Assembly: GCA_935421135.1 (NCBI GenBank)
Contig: OW285195.1
Location: forward strand, 11,996,391 to 12,060,390
DNA from: Bugulina stolonifera
Lineage: Eukaryota; Bryozoa; Gymnolaemata; Cheilostomatida; Bugulidae
Direction: 5' to 3'
Length of the DNA: 64,000 bases
The notes under the pieces are model-generated. The model searched no databases and was not told the DNA's origin. It saw nothing but the letters and a program-made list of their open reading frames with translations. A program made the translations under genes and the position numbers. Shown here piece after piece: positions 46,651-59,482 of this stretch. Positions within the stretch are counted from its first letter, which is position 1, and every line of letters starts with the position of its first letter.

Positions 46651-49384
46651 TTACCTGATGGAGGGCTTATTCTACCCAAGTATTTGTACCAGCTGACAAC
46701 TGTAGTTACAGTTTACTCTCTAAGCAGTTTCAAGATTACGGATGAAGAACATGGACAGGGAAATGAGAAGCCGCAACATAGTGACCTTGGACCAAGGTGG
46801 TGAACCCCACTTGGTATAAAGAGCTATTAGCTCAAATAACTATCTGGTGGTGGGCTTGCCGTGCCAGAGTACGTCTATCAACTGACAACAGTTGCTACAT
46901 GTAGTTAACAAAAAAAGTCAAAATCCAAGAGAAGTCATTACATAGTTTCCTGTGAAGCTACTTGACCATAGTATAATTGGATAGAAGAAAATAGAGAAAA
47001 ACTAGGAAAGTTTTTTAAGCCAATATTAGGGTATTTCACCACTCACTTGACTACTACACTTATGCTCGAATGACTATGGGCTGCTGCAGAAGATGATCCC
47101 ATGACGTTGGGCTATCGGAAAGGCAAAGTTATATTGGAGCCAAAAGGACAGTAATTATATTATATTATGTTCACTTGTTTTAACGCTGAATTCTGCATGA
47201 ATGGTTTTTCAAACACTTGTGTCTATATTTTAAATGGCTACTTGTACGGCTTCATGTGTAATGTACAAAGTACATGTATTTTATTTGTCTCGCAACAATT
47301 TATACTTGTATATAATTGGTCTTCGACTTTGTGGTGATATTTCTATGCGAGTTGACATGTAAGCAATCAAGTCTGCTTACTGTCACAGTACATCTTTCAT
47401 CAGGTACCAAAGATTGTAAGAATGACCATTCTCTGTGGTGAATTTTTCAATGAACCAAACGACTTGAGGTGGGATGAATGATTAGTGAACAGTCACACAT
47501 GTTTGCAGGAAAAACAGCTCTTGAACAGAGCTACAACGAGCTGCAAAATAAGTCTCTTAATTAGGATCAATTCCATGGATTTTTTAAATTTTGATAGGGC
47601 TGAAGCTAGTTACTATATTACCAAGTACCTACCATGTCATGCTATCATATACACATAATATGCAACTACAATCACTGTCATACATACCTTTTAAGCATTC
47701 AATGTAAGAATAGCGTACAGTCCAAATTAAATTCAAGGTATGCCATTGCCACAATATGTATACTACCGGATGAGAGATTGCTTCCACGTTTGCTCCAATT
47801 TCCAAACATGTTTGAAAACTGCAAGACTATTTATTCCACCTAACACCAAAGATTGTGAAAGTGATCAATTTCCTGTGATGGATCTGAGAAATTTGTGACT
47901 AGTGAAAGAGATTTGTGAAAAAACAGCTTCCGGATGGAGCTACTCCAACGAGCTACGAAATAGTTTCTTGCAAAATTTGATTCAAGAATAAGAAATGTGT
48001 GAAGTATGACCTAGCAGCATCGTTATAGGGCCAAATTAGATCAAAAAAAATCAATGTTGTTGGATGGCGAGGAACTGAAAGATCCGTATGTGCAACATCA
48101 TTAGCAAATATAATCCATTTCAATTGGAGAGGACTCTGAGGTTTGATCACAAACAATGAGCTTTATGCTTTCTAACAAATAAACCAATTTTTATTAGACA
48201 TTAAACATGCCACAGACATCATTCTTCCAAGGAATGATGAATACAACCAGTATTCAAATGATACAGTGATTACGCAAGACTTGGGGGACAGAAACGAGAA
48301 AAGAAGTGGAGTAAATGGAATGATTCAGTATGCCAACTTAGAAAAATGTGAGCGTGTACATGGCTTTACACTCCAGCATAGATTGGCATAGTTATTGGGA
48401 GAAATCAATTATAAAAAAGAGTAGACAACTCTACATTCAACGTCGATAATTTAGGTAACAGAACTTCTCACAAGTCTGAGGTAAGAATAAAGTACCATAT
48501 TAAATTCAAATTATTTATATTACATTATTTCAACCACAAAGTTTGAACAGTTCTCTATACCATCTAATCAATTCATTGGAGATGTCAAGGTGTACCCACC
48601 AGCACTAGCTGATAAGTCACCTTTTCTGTTCATTAGAAAATCAAAAATGTTGAAACAATTGAGAAAAGATATTTCAAAACTTTTGAAAAAACCAGTCAAA
48701 TTCTATGGTAAAAGCGAACAGGCTTTACTTTTCGAATGTTATATTTGTACTCAAAATGATCAGAATAATGAAAAATGCCTTAATGCTTGAATAACTACAT
48801 GCTGCTGCAGAAGATAAACTCATGACTTTCTCTGACAACAGCAGCGAAATGGTACTCATTTCCTACCAGCGATATAAAGGTGGGACAGGTAATCAGTGAA
48901 CAGGCAAAGAAACCTGTAGAAATACCCGTTCCTAGACAGAGAGAGCTTCAACGAGCTGCTATATAGTTTGCTGTAAAACAATAATGCATTCAGTGTAATG
49001 TAAAAAGTAATGTTAGAGGGCCTTGCTAAAGAGAAGGGCTGCCGTTACCGCAATACATCTATCAGCTGATGACAACTTGTAATCCACTTATGGAACCAAA
49101 AAAAGGATGCTAAAAAAGTTTTAAAAGTACACCTATCAAAGACAGGTACCTATTCCTACACAGCATAAACAGCTGTCAACAGCTACTCAACAGGCAAAGG
49201 ACTCGCTGTGCCAGAATATGTATATCATCTCACAACCATTGCTCCAGTCTAAACTGTTAGAGGACTCACTCTACCACAGTATGTCCATCAACTGACAACT
49301 GCATTCAATGAAAGCAACAAAATTTAATGTAATGAATAAAATACTAGTCTAGTTTAAGAATAGCTAATAGTCCAAATTAAATTA
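46651..49384. other. Decayed repeats; no recognised gene
   Basis: Contains members of the short motif described for 49385-55440 (near 46670, 46850, 49040, 49200, 49270) and the phrase CAAAGATTGTGAAAGTGATC in variants near 46355, 47405 and 47850. An open stretch at 48590-48790 (MLKQLRKDISKLLKKPVKFY) has no recognised family. Confidence 0.4.
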
Positions 49385-50118
49385 ATGGGCTACCACTTCC
49401 GCAGTATGTCTACCATCTGATAACAGCTTGCTATCCTCATGGAGAATCTTGCTATCCTCAAGGAGAATAGTTTGAAAAAAGGAAATGGAAGAAGTTTAAC
49501 AAATTAGGCTAATTTGAGAAAGTTATTTTATGCTGCAAGATCTAAGGCAGCATAAATTCTAAGATGGGGTGACATGTTTAAGAATCGTCAACAGTCCAAG
49601 AACATTTTTAGACGGCACAATATAATCAAAGGACTGTCTCTGCCACAGTATGTATACCAACTGATAACAGCTTGCTATAGATCCATTTATGGAGCAGTTT
49701 GAAAAAAATGCTAAGAGTTTTTGGAGACAATGTGCCAATTGAAAACATACAGCTGTCTGCTAAGAGGAAATGGGTCAATGGTGGATTCAACAGAGAGATC
49801 ACTGCCTACAACGTTCGACTGGCCAGTGTTTCAAATTCTATAGATGAGTTCACAAAATAATCAAACTGTTGTTCAGGAATGGGGCGATGAACCCTTGTTG
49901 ATAGGGCAGGAAATAGTAAGTTCTTCTTTGAGTCAACACGCAGTAGCTATGCCCAAATTATCATGTTCACCTGATCCCTTCTGACCAACTTATAATTGAA
50001 AAAGGATCCTTCATTTGCATAAAACATCACCTTTTGTCATTGCTATCTACACGTTCAGAGTTGGTATTTACTGAAATACAAACACTTTCAGGCCTGTGAT
50101 TTAGCGATTTAGCTCCAG

Positions 50119-50615
50119 TAGAAGAATGGTGCAAATGTGGGAAGTGCCATGCTTGGCCTTCAAATGAAATGAATATTTGCTGTCAAAACCATCCTATCTG
50201 GGACAACCGTAGTGGAGACTTGCAGTGTATTACTACGTGCCCAAACATTCAACAGTTGCTCCAACCTGACCCATTGAGGATGATGTACCACAATTACACA
50301 GCCTACCACAGTAAGTTACCAGGTTGTATGGACATGGCTAACCTAATTTCAATATTATCTAGTGAAATTGTATTGATATTTCTAACCTTATGGTTGTCAA
50401 TTTTAGGACCAGTATATCCAGATGCTGAAACATTGGTACCCGGTGAGAACTACACAGAAGACCAGATTGACACATTGGTAAACAATCAGGTGAAACTATG
50501 TTTGCGTTTTCAGGTTATTAGTAATCTGGGTCTACCCCGGGCTGAGACATGGAGAGAGGAGTCCTCTGCCATCATGTTTATACTTGGTCAGAGCTCAATT
50601 CAATTCTATGGATGA
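50119..50615 (+). pseudogene. P2X7-intracellular-type zinc domain gene fragment
   Basis: The first exon (about 50119-50310, donor CCACA|GTAAGT) encodes EEWCKCGKCHAWPSNEMNIC, then C, then a CITTCPNIQQLL block and a Tyr-rich end. The pattern WCxCGxCxxxPxxxExxxCC...CIT is that of the P2X purinoceptor 7 intracellular (zinc-binding) domain, which occurs in many multigene families of invertebrates. The next exon (from 50407, acceptor CAATTTTAG, phase 1) gives YPDAETLVPGENYTEDQIDT. The 96-base intron is also open. No full gene was found around it, so it is probably a fragment within the duplicated region. Confidence 0.6.
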
Positions 50616-51673
50616 GGATACCTAGGCAGATTACAACCATACTGTTTACACAGAAAGAGGGACAGATGGTAATATGTAAACATTGTTTGAGGGCCCAATA
50701 TAATCAAATTCAAAGGACTGTCTCTGCCACAGTATGTATTCCAACTGATAACAGCTTGCTATCCATTTACAGAGTAGCTTGAAACAAATGCTAAACGGAG
50801 GATGGGGAAGGAGAAGTTTAACAAGGTAGGTTAAATTGAGAAAGTTATTTTATGCTGCAAGATCTAAGGCAGCATGATTTCTAAGATGGGGTGACATGTT
50901 TAAGCATCACCAACAGTTCAAAAACATGATTTGAGGGCCCAATATAATCAAAGGACTTCCTCTTCCACAGTATGTATTCCAACTGGTAACAGCTTGCTAC
51001 CCATTTACGGAGTAGTTCGAAGAAAATGCTAAAAGGAACGCTTGGAAAAAGTATGCCTATTGAAAACATGCAGCTATCCGCTAAGAAAAAATGGGCCGAT
51101 GGTAGATTCAACGGAGAGATCACTGCCTACAAAGTTCAACTGGCCAGTGGTAGTCTGATGGTGCAGCTTAACAGGAAAATTGAGATGAAAATGGAGGCAG
51201 TTGTGTTGATTGCTAAACCTAGAACTGCATCAACTCACTTCTACAATCAATTATGAGGGAATACCTTGTTAAGTGACACCGTGTGATTAAATGCTGTTGA
51301 TATTCTGGATGTGGTATAACTTGCACCTTTGAGGAAGCTCAAGCTCTTTCAACGGATACCAAGTTAATGTCGTCGATATGCATACAGATCAACAAAGCCA
51401 TCACCCATGGGCAATGTCAAGTTTGTGAGATTACTGATCAATAGTATCAAGAGAGAGAGATGGGTACATCCTTTACCCTTATCCATGGAGAAACCAAGCA
51501 GACAAGCATGTGTGAGACTAAAAATTTTTTTTTCATCCAGTCTAGAATAAGGATAGATAATAGTCCAAACTAAATTAATGGGCTATCACTTCCGCAGTAC
51601 GGCTACCATCTGATAACAGCTTGTTATCTACATAGAGAGTATTTTGAGAGAAGGACATGGAAGGAGAAGTTTA

Positions 51674-53215
51674 AAGGTGTGAGCACACTATGGGCGAACC
51701 GGTCGTGCGACAGGCTGAGCGGATGGAATCGCGTTGATTCCGCGTCTACCAAGCTGTGTTGGATATTCGAGCATGCCGCCTGTTTCTGATTGGTCACAAG
51801 TTCAATTTCCCCACTTCGGCAATAACGAGTCCATGGTTTTCAATTCTAATCACTTGCCGGTACTCAGTTTTCCACCTTTTCGACTTTAGTTTAAATTCTC
51901 CACTTTCCAACTTCAAGTTTTCTACTAATATCGAAATGGCATCCGTCGAAGAGAAGCTTATCAACAGTGTGAGAGAAAGGCCAGTTCTGTATGACCACTC
52001 TCATAGCCAGTACAAGGAGAGCAATGTTGTTTTGAACAACTGGAACCAAGTAGCCTTGGAATGTGATCTTTTTGGTATGTATGTAGCTAGCCTATATTAA
52101 ATATTTAATTATTTAATTTAGGATATTTTAAAATAATATTAGATTCGAGTGGATTCATTGAATGAACAAATTTTAGCGTACTACTTAATTTATTAACTCA
52201 CTTGCCATTGTTGCAGATATTCGTTTTCAATCAATGATAATATAAATATAATAAATTAATTCAACAACAATTCCACATCTATATTAATAGTTCTTTGGAT
52301 TGTTGTAGACTATCTATAAAATAATCACAGTCAAATAAATCAATGATCTATGAATTTACGTAATGAAACTAAATTTAATATGCAGTTGCATTGAACACAC
52401 TTCTTGGACAAATTCATTACATTCACATTGTTGAACCAAAATCGCTAGAGTCTGCCAAATGGATGATGTATCTTGTTGCTAGTTTTACATAATTTTTATA
52501 ATTCAACAGCTACAGACGCTAAAAAGAAGTGGAAGAACCTAAGGGATACTTTTGTGAAACAAAAAAGGGGCCATCTGAAGAAGACTCCAAGTGGAGCTGC
52601 TGCCACCGCAGAGCCGACATGGCTCTGGTATAAGCACATGGAGTGGCTAATACCCTATCTATCACGCAAAACGTAAGCAGAAAAAAGCTAATTTTTTCTA
52701 GAGTTCTTAACGCTTATCTCCTTCCTAGTAATTACATTGTTCAACTATGAATTGTTGCTTTCTACCTTTCCACATTTGATGTTTCTAGCACCAAATCGAA
52801 CCTAACAACTACCATCAGCAGCCCTCCATCTATTGATGACGACCACTCAAGTAGATGCTCTACTCCAGCTTCGACTTCTAGTAGCAATATCATTTCAGAA
52901 ACTCCACTCTCCAATAATTGTCAGCCCCGGCCATCAAAGAGGAAAGCGAAAGAGAGCGACTTTGAGCTAACATTAGCTGCTCAGCTAGCCCAGCTTACAG
53001 AAGCTGAGAAGAACATTATTCCTCCAGATAAATGCTCAAGATTTGGGGAGCAAGTAGGAGAGGACATGAGGAAAATAACAGAGCCATTTCAGCGAGCTAT
53101 GGCAATGTGGGAAATCTGTGATATTATATTCAAATATAGGTTCAACTCTACTACCTGCCATGAGCTGACCTATTTATACCAACCTATAACCACCATAACC
53201 ACATTTACGTTATGA
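51674..53215 (+). mobile_element. Truncated Harbinger-type transposon carrying the MADF/BESS gene
   Basis: The unit sequence around 51660 breaks off at TTA (51671-51673) and is replaced by AAGGTGTGAGCACACTATGG, typical of a Harbinger left end with its TTA/TAA target. A MADF/BESS gene follows. No matching right inverted repeat and no transposase were found before 53370, where the duplicated host unit resumes, so the right part is lost. Confidence 0.6.
51936..53215 (+). CDS. MADF/BESS protein, Harbinger transposon accessory factor, three exons
   Basis: Exons are 51936-52074, 52510-52672 and about 52789-53215. Donors are TTTG|GTATGT and AAAC|GTAAGC; acceptors are TTCAACAG and TTTCTAG. The MADF domain spans the first two exons (EEKLINSVRERPVLYDHSHS, NNWNQVALE, then AKKKWKNLRDTFVKQKRG and WLWYKHMEWLIPYL), with the Trp residues typical of this Myb/SANT-like DNA-binding fold. 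Exon 3 has a Ser/Thr-rich linker, a basic RKAKE stretch and a BESS-like motif (EPFQRAMAMWEICDIIFKYR). Harbinger elements use such a protein to bring the transposase to the nucleus and the DNA ends. The exact acceptor base of exon 3 should be checked, since my count is uncertain by one base. Confidence 0.68.
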
Positions 53216-53377
53216 TTATGTTATTTCACCATTATTCCATTGTTACATGATTATCATATACATTTGTACATTTATTATACCATCATTTTATTATTATACC
53301 ACGATACAATTTATAAAATATAATACTTATAAATATTGCCAACATATTTCTAACATTCTTGTGATTATCAATTTTAG

Positions 53378-53655
53378 GACTAGTATATCCAAATACTGAA
53401 ACGCTGGTACCAGGCGAGAACTACACACAAGACCAGATTGACACATTGGTAAACAAACATAGGAGACTGCCCTTACAGGTTATTAGTAATCTGGGCCTAC
53501 CCCAGGTCGAGACGCGGAGAGAGGAGACCTCTGCCATCGTGTTTATACTTGGTCAGAGCTCAATTCAATTCTATGGACGAGGACGTCTGGGCAGATTACA
53601 ACCATACTGTTTACACATAAAGAGGGTTGGATGGTGGTATTTAAACATTGTTTGA
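53378..53655 (+). pseudogene. Second copy of the exon beside the P2X7-type domain
   Basis: Near-duplicate of 50407-50660, including the intron end ATCAATTTTAG. It reads YPNTETLVPGENYTQDQIDT, then VISNLGLPQVETRREETSAI, then a frame through GQSSIQFYGRGRLGRLQPYC. The zinc-domain exon itself is absent upstream, where the Harbinger element lies. Confidence 0.55.
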
Positions 53656-55464
53656 GGGCCCAATATAATCAAAGGACTGTCTCTGCCACAGTATGTATTT
53701 CAACTGATAACAGCTTGCTATCCATTTACAGAGTAGCTTGAAGAGAACATTAAACGGAGTGCTTGGAAAAAGTGTCTATGGAAATTATGTACATGTAGCT
53801 ATTAACTAAGAGGAAATTAGTTGATGGTGGATTCAACGGAGAGATCACTGTCTACAAAGTTCAACTGGCCAGTGGTAGTCTGATGGCGCAGCTTATCAGA
53901 AAAATTGAGATGAAGATGGAGGCAGTTCGATTGATTGCAAAATCTAGAACTGCATCGACCCACTACTACAATCAATTAAGAGCAAATGCCTTGTTAAGTG
54001 ACACCGGGTGATTAAATTAATGGGCTATCACTTCCGCAGTATGTCTACCATCTGATGACAGCTCGCTATCCACATAGAGAATATTTTGAAAAAAGGATGT
54101 GCAAGGATTAGTTTAACACAGTAAGCTAATCTGAGGAAGTTATTTTATGCTGCAAGATCCAATGCAGCTTGATTTCTAAGATAGGGTGACATGTTAAAGA
54201 ATCGCCAACAATCCAAAAACGTTGTTTGGGGTCCAAATCAAATTAAAGGACTGTCTCTCCCACAATATGTATACCAACTGATAATAGCTTGCCATCCATT
54301 TACGAAAGTTTAAAGAAAATGCTAAAAGGAGCGCTTGGAAAAAAGTAGACCTATTAGAAAGATGTAGCTGTCCGCTAAGAGAAAATGGGTCAATGGTGAA
54401 TTCAACGGAGAGATCACTGCCTACAACGTTCGACTGGCCAGTGGCAGTCTGATGTATTGACATGTTTAATCAGTAATCAGTGAACAGGCAAAGAAACCTG
54501 TTGAAGCAACCAGTTCCTAGACAGAGCTACGAGCCAGTGGCGAAATAGTATTCAGTACAATAATAATAATGGATTCAGTGTAATGTAAAAACCAATTTGA
54601 CTAAGGGATAAAACCTTTCAAAAAGAAACAGCTAATAAATAGCCTAAAATACCATATCAACATAGAGGGCCTTGCTAGATAAAAGGGCTGCCATTACTGC
54701 AACACATCTATCAACTGATGACAGCTTGTAATCCCTTTATGGAAAGGAAAAAGTATGCTAAAAGCGAAGGTTAAAAAATACACCTATCGAGCACAGGTAT
54801 CCATCTCCACACCGCATAAACAGCTGTCAACCCAAATAATCAAGAGGTAAAGGGCTTGCTGTGGAGTATGTTTCTCAACTCAAAACTGCTGCTACAATCT
54901 ACACTGTTTGAGGACTCACTCTACCAAAGTATGTCTATCAACTGACAACTGTTGCTACAGTGTACACTCAGTTAGCTGCAAAATAAACCCCTTATATAGC
55001 CATGCATTCAATGAATGCAACAAGATTTAATGTAATGAATAAAATACCAGTCTAGAATAAGAGTACCTAACAGTTCAAATTAAATTAATGGTCTACCACT
55101 TCCGCAGTACGTCTACCATCTGATAACAGCTTGCTATCCACAGAGAATATTGTGAATAAATGATGTGAAAAATGTTCAACAAAGTAGGTTAATTTGAGAA
55201 AATTATTTTATGCTGCAAGATCTAAGGCAGTATGATTGCTAAAATGAGGCAAGAAATGTTAAAGAATCGCCAACAGACCCAAAATATTGTTTGAGGGTCC
55301 AATCGAATTAAAGGACTGTCTCTCCCGCAATACGTATACCAACTAATAGTAGATAGTAGTAGTAGTTTGAAAAAAAATGCTAAAATGAGTTCTTGGAAAA
55401 ACTATGTCCGTTAAAACAGGTAACTGTCCCCACTAAGTGGAAACAGCTAGTAGAGAGGGTTATA

Positions 55465-55840
55465 TCTACCTTATCATATCGCATCGAGACTCAATCAACG
55501 TGAAGCTGCTGCCAAGTATGGCATTCTGTGTACTACACTTCTTAGGTATGCCCGAAAGCTGGTATATAGCTATGCCGTTAATCTGGCAGGAAAGCATTCC
55601 TGAATCTTGGCAAAATGGCAAGTAAAGACTGGCTAGAAGGCTTGAGAAAGCATAACAGTGTTGTGAGTCTTCGAACGCCAGAGGCGACTAGTTTAGGCAG
55701 AGCATCAGGTGTCAACAAAACAACATTTAGAGAATTTTTCAAAAACGTAGAACAAGTTCTTAGACGCTACACTTCTGACAGCATATATGGTGTTGGCACA
55801 GAAAGGCATCAAACAGCTAGGGCAGGTAACAAGCTCTGAG
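55465..55840 (+). pseudogene. Tigger/pogo-type (CENP-B-like) transposase fragment
   Basis: Pieces in successive frames match the N-terminal DNA-binding half of Tigger/Jerky transposases: REAAAKYGI..TTL (psq helix), a YARKLVYSYAV block, IPESW..NG, then ASKDWLEGLRKHN, SLRTPEATSLGRASGVNK and FFKNVEQVLRRY. The family's next block, with the first catalytic Asp, should follow IY but is frameshifted at about 55790. Several frameshifts and the missing DDE domain mark it as dead. Confidence 0.8.
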
Positions 55841-55844
55841 CGTG

Positions 55845-57598
55845 GATCACAATAACTATGGTTTCCTGCGTAAGTGCATCTGGTCCAGTCATCCACCTGG
55901 CCTATATATTTCTGCTAGAGTCAACTGCTTTAACACTGCCTTAACAGGGAAATACAGCTGTTATTTCCCAAGTCTATATTACCACACACCATGGAGAAAA
56001 TCGACTGTTCAAATCTCAAACCATGTTGCATACAGGAAAATAATAACTTTGGTGGTAAATCAATCTAGTATAGTATAGATCAACCTGATACCCCAACGTA
56101 TACTATGTTTGCATGGCCTTGCCTCCAGATCATGTGTTAAAATTACGATTCTATAGAACAAATTTTCCATATTGGTCCATCCCCCCACTGAGAGGAATTT
56201 TCCAAATAAATAAACTCATATTGCTGAGAAAGCTTTCCTGGCGCTGTGATAGAAGCTGGTAGCGACAAATTTTGCATGACATATCGTTTGTGTCATGCTA
56301 ATATAGCTACCAACTATGACAATATTGGTGATGTGCAAAATAGCATGAGTAGTAGTATAATCTATTATACCTCAACTCTACTAGGTTATTAGTAGCTTAA
56401 CAAGCTCCTTCCACAAACCTGTTCATGAAGATCAAGAAATTCAATTGATTTGCTGTGGCTTACTGAGGGGAAGGTAACAATAAAAACAACTCTGACAGTC
56501 AAAAACAACAAAGGGCTATCAACAATTGGTTTGAGTAGTTCAATACTTCGTTATTTTAGCATTAGAATAGTTCATTGTTTGTCAATTTTGAAAACTTACT
56601 CTGATTAACTGCACCTTGAATAATATAGCTGTGTGATGTCCCAGCAATGATATTCCCAATAAAAATGGCTACCTCCGTGTGATGAATGCTGTTTAATTAT
56701 ATCTCAGTAGTACAGATTCACATGAATAGAGATAAAAGTGCTTTTGTTCAGTTAGTTTTTTAATAACATCAGGGCAAGCAAGGTGCTTTCATTTTAAAAT
56801 ATACACTAAAAGTACTACTAAAGTGCTTTGAGGTCTTGTTAGCGTAAAACACACTTTAGACTGATCTATTCTGTTTGACGCACTATAATACATGTATATT
56901 ATTATGTTGGTAGTTCATTGGAAGTCATAGCTGTAATCACACAAGTAGGGAGCTCTCCCAACCTTGTTGCTAAATTTGTTGACTTACAGAAAGGGACCAA
57001 TTTTAACATATATAATACGGAAATAAGCTACTGTACACAGTTTTGGGGCAACTCCTGAAAAACAGACCGTAACCCTTTGTAAAATCTTCCTTCTTACGGG
57101 TTAAAATCATATTATTTTAATTGAAAGCTAAAGTTGACGAATTGAGCAATTTAAACAAATATGCTTGCACCCTTCGTTCTCGACTACAGGATCTTCAGCC
57201 AAGGGTCTGACAGATCATAAACTTCAACACATACTGAGTGTTCTAGCATTATTCTAAATAGATTATAGGCCTACCCATAGGCCGCTCATATACTTTTACC
57301 AAATTATACAGCGATATATACTCACAAATACTACAGTTCCACCGCAATCTTGACCACTGGAATCTCAACCAGTTCTGCATGAACAATCTGCAAATAGAAC
57401 GACCACCCATAGTTCATTTCATCCTTCGACTATGCTCCATGTTTGCATATTTAGTAGAGGCTATCCACGTTTTAATGCAAACATCTACCAGTATTGACAA
57501 TAAAAATATTACATGAAAACGACATAATACAAATTTGTTCTTTATTGCATCTGATACACTAAACATACAATACAATATGTACATTTGTGTAAATATTA
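55845..57598. other. No recognised gene
   Basis: No supportable coding or element structure. Confidence 0.4.
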
Positions 57599-57599
57599 G

Positions 57600-57700
57600 A
57601 GAGCAGTCATTGCCTGGATTTTCATAAGGGAGATACAGGTTTGATTCCGGTAAAGGACATTGTTGGTATTAGGAAGAGCATCAAGCCTTAAAATGCTCCT
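57600..57700 (+). repeat. SINE copy, tRNA-like head plus conserved tail
   Basis: B box GGTTTGATTCC at 57639-57649, then TTAGGAAGAGCATCAAGCC and AAAATGCTCC. The tail phrase recurs at 58945-58974 as TTAGGAAGAGCATCCAGCC, so the two are members of one family. The A-box end is worn. Confidence 0.6.
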
Positions 57701-58489
57701 GTACCAAATCAACTCCCCCTCCTCCCCCCCCCGCCTCCACTCCAAAATAGAAAAAACCATTAGCTTTCAACTCTAGTTTAGGTTTTGAGGTTAGCATTGT
57801 GGTGGTGACTTACCGGGTTTATGATATTTCCCAGGTGAGCTTAAAGAGTAATACAACCAATTCATGTAGACTTTCTTCCCCATATCTTTGGTTGAGTAGA
57901 AGTGCAAAGAGCTACTAAAATAGTCAACAACAGTATTGCTTAGTAGAGCCACTCTACCCAGTGTCTCTGGTTAGAATGGTAGTATTGAATAACTTCAGTA
58001 TGGTGTTGCAGCTTGCTATTACATAATCACAAGCACTATCATTAGAACATAAATGCATATAATATATGTTACATAAGGTTAGTGATTAGAGTCACCCTAT
58101 TCACTCAACCCTTATTATACCAAATAATAACTACTACCAACAGTGTACATGTAGAAGAGCTTTGAAAAGGTCAAAATGGCTTCCATAGCCATAGGTTTTC
58201 ATATTATATAAAATATGGATAATGTACACGCATTATGCATGAAATTAGACCAGTATGCCTCTTTAACTCCTAGAATTTTACCTCCAACCACTTAAAAAAG
58301 GATCTGAGGCTACATTAAGTCACAAATATTTAAAAGTGTTGTGTCCAGAGCTGACAATGCCTTCCAACTACATGTAATATTATACATGTACGTACTCAAT
58401 GACATTCATTGCATTGCCTTACTGCATGATGTGCCAATGTTCTACCTCATGTTGATGTATTTTTAGCAAGGAAATTATCTTTGAGCAGT

Positions 58490-58625
58490 CAGAGACTGGT
58501 TTCAAATCCATGAAAATACCAGTCCCTGACTGGAGTTTGAACCCGGGGCCTCTACCGCACTTAATCATCTAGCACAGTGAACAGAACATGCTACCCACTA
58601 CATCAGCTTAGCAACCTCATGTGTT
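58490..58625 (-). repeat. tRNA-like SINE fragment
   Basis: On the minus strand CTGATGTAGTGGGTAGCATG resembles an A-box region, and GGGTTCAAACTCC a B box about 60 bases on. The CTGATGTAG-GGGTAG core is shared with 11865-11940. Confidence 0.5.
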
Positions 58626-58867
58626 TGTAATTGGCATAGTTTACTTGTGCAAACTTTTTGAATACTAATTGCCAATATTCCAGGTTATAACATAATTTGG
58701 AAATGTCCTATGGAGGGCCAACCCCAACCAGCGCTACCAGAGGACAGAAGGTCAGACTTTAAATCATGTTAAATGATTTTACATACTTTCCTATCATTAG
58801 CATAAATTATCAGAACTTTTAAGGTTACTTATGTAGCATTTTAGGTATTATATATAGGGCCGATTCT

Positions 58868-59330
58868 GGAGCAGCTGTGGCAGAGTGGTTAGAATGCTGA
58901 ACTTTCATGCTAAATGGTCCAGGTTTAAATTCTGTCATGGTGCTGTTAGGAAGAGCATCCAGCCACAATTGCTCTTGTGCCTCGACCAATTCTTTGAGGT
59001 CATGCAAGTCATCATGGCTTCCAAAGCAACTCCTCTACCCCCAACTTGGCAAAAAAGGCCATACCATCTGGGCCTTTCTCACAGAGAGTTGGTCGGCACT
59101 GGCACCTTGCAGCTCAAGTTGCGTGGGGCAGGTCACGCCAAGGAGCATCAGCTGGTGGTTTTATTCAGGGCTGACCCCCGTGCCAGCCCCCTCTCAGGAG
59201 GCAATCATATAAAAGGCTCAGCTGGAAACAAATTCTTACTGAAGTTCGCTCTTCACTCACTCACTGTTGCTCCCAGTGTGATTCCGCTACTCGTCCCTCC
59301 ATAAGGAGCCACACCATGAGGAGCCACACC
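58868..59330 (+). repeat. tRNA-derived SINE, best-preserved copy
   Basis: A box TGTGGCAGAGTGGTTAGAA (about 58875-58893) and B box GGTTTAAATTC (58922-58932) are at tRNA spacing, as in Leu/Ser-type tRNAs. The tail TTAGGAAGAGCATCCAGCC follows. A GC-rich body extends to about 59330, ending with a duplicated AGGAGCCACACCAT phrase. The 3' limit is uncertain. Confidence 0.65.
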
Positions 59331-59482
59331 ATAAACACATCTGGTCAGTCGACATGTAGGCCTACATGTAGATAGTCAAACCTTAGATCAGCCCTTGACC
59401 CTGATATGTGTCCACAAGACATTGGCAGGACAAGGGAGAAGCAAATCCTATTCAACCTGTCAAAGTATCAAAATACTTTGAT

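Larger units (their letters stand above)
49385..55440 (+). repeat. Ancient tandem duplication with a recurring motif
   Basis: A unit of about 350-550 bases recurs, starting near 49385, 50700, 51570 (cut short), 53660, 54015 and 55085. Each has the order: CCACAGTATGTATACCAACT, then GATAACAGCTTGCTATCC, then GAGAAAGTTATTTTATGCTG, then TCTAAGATGGGGTGACATG, then AACGGAGAGATCACTGCCTA with GTTCAACTGGCCAGTGG. In the plus frame the first piece reads GLSLPQYVYQLITACYP and the last NGEITAYKVQLASGSLM, both interrupted elsewhere. I read this as a degenerated coding tandem array or an old retroelement cluster; the family is not recognised. Confidence 0.65.

Noticed and set aside
46650..55440. CRISPR-like array of regularly spaced short repeats
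   Set aside because: The motif spacing is irregular, copies diverge, and the repeats extend into longer duplicated units; the DNA is animal nuclear.
58885..59304. A 139-residue plus-strand ORF as a protein gene
   Set aside because: It runs through the SINE tRNA-like head and tail and overlaps another ORF; no family resemblance.
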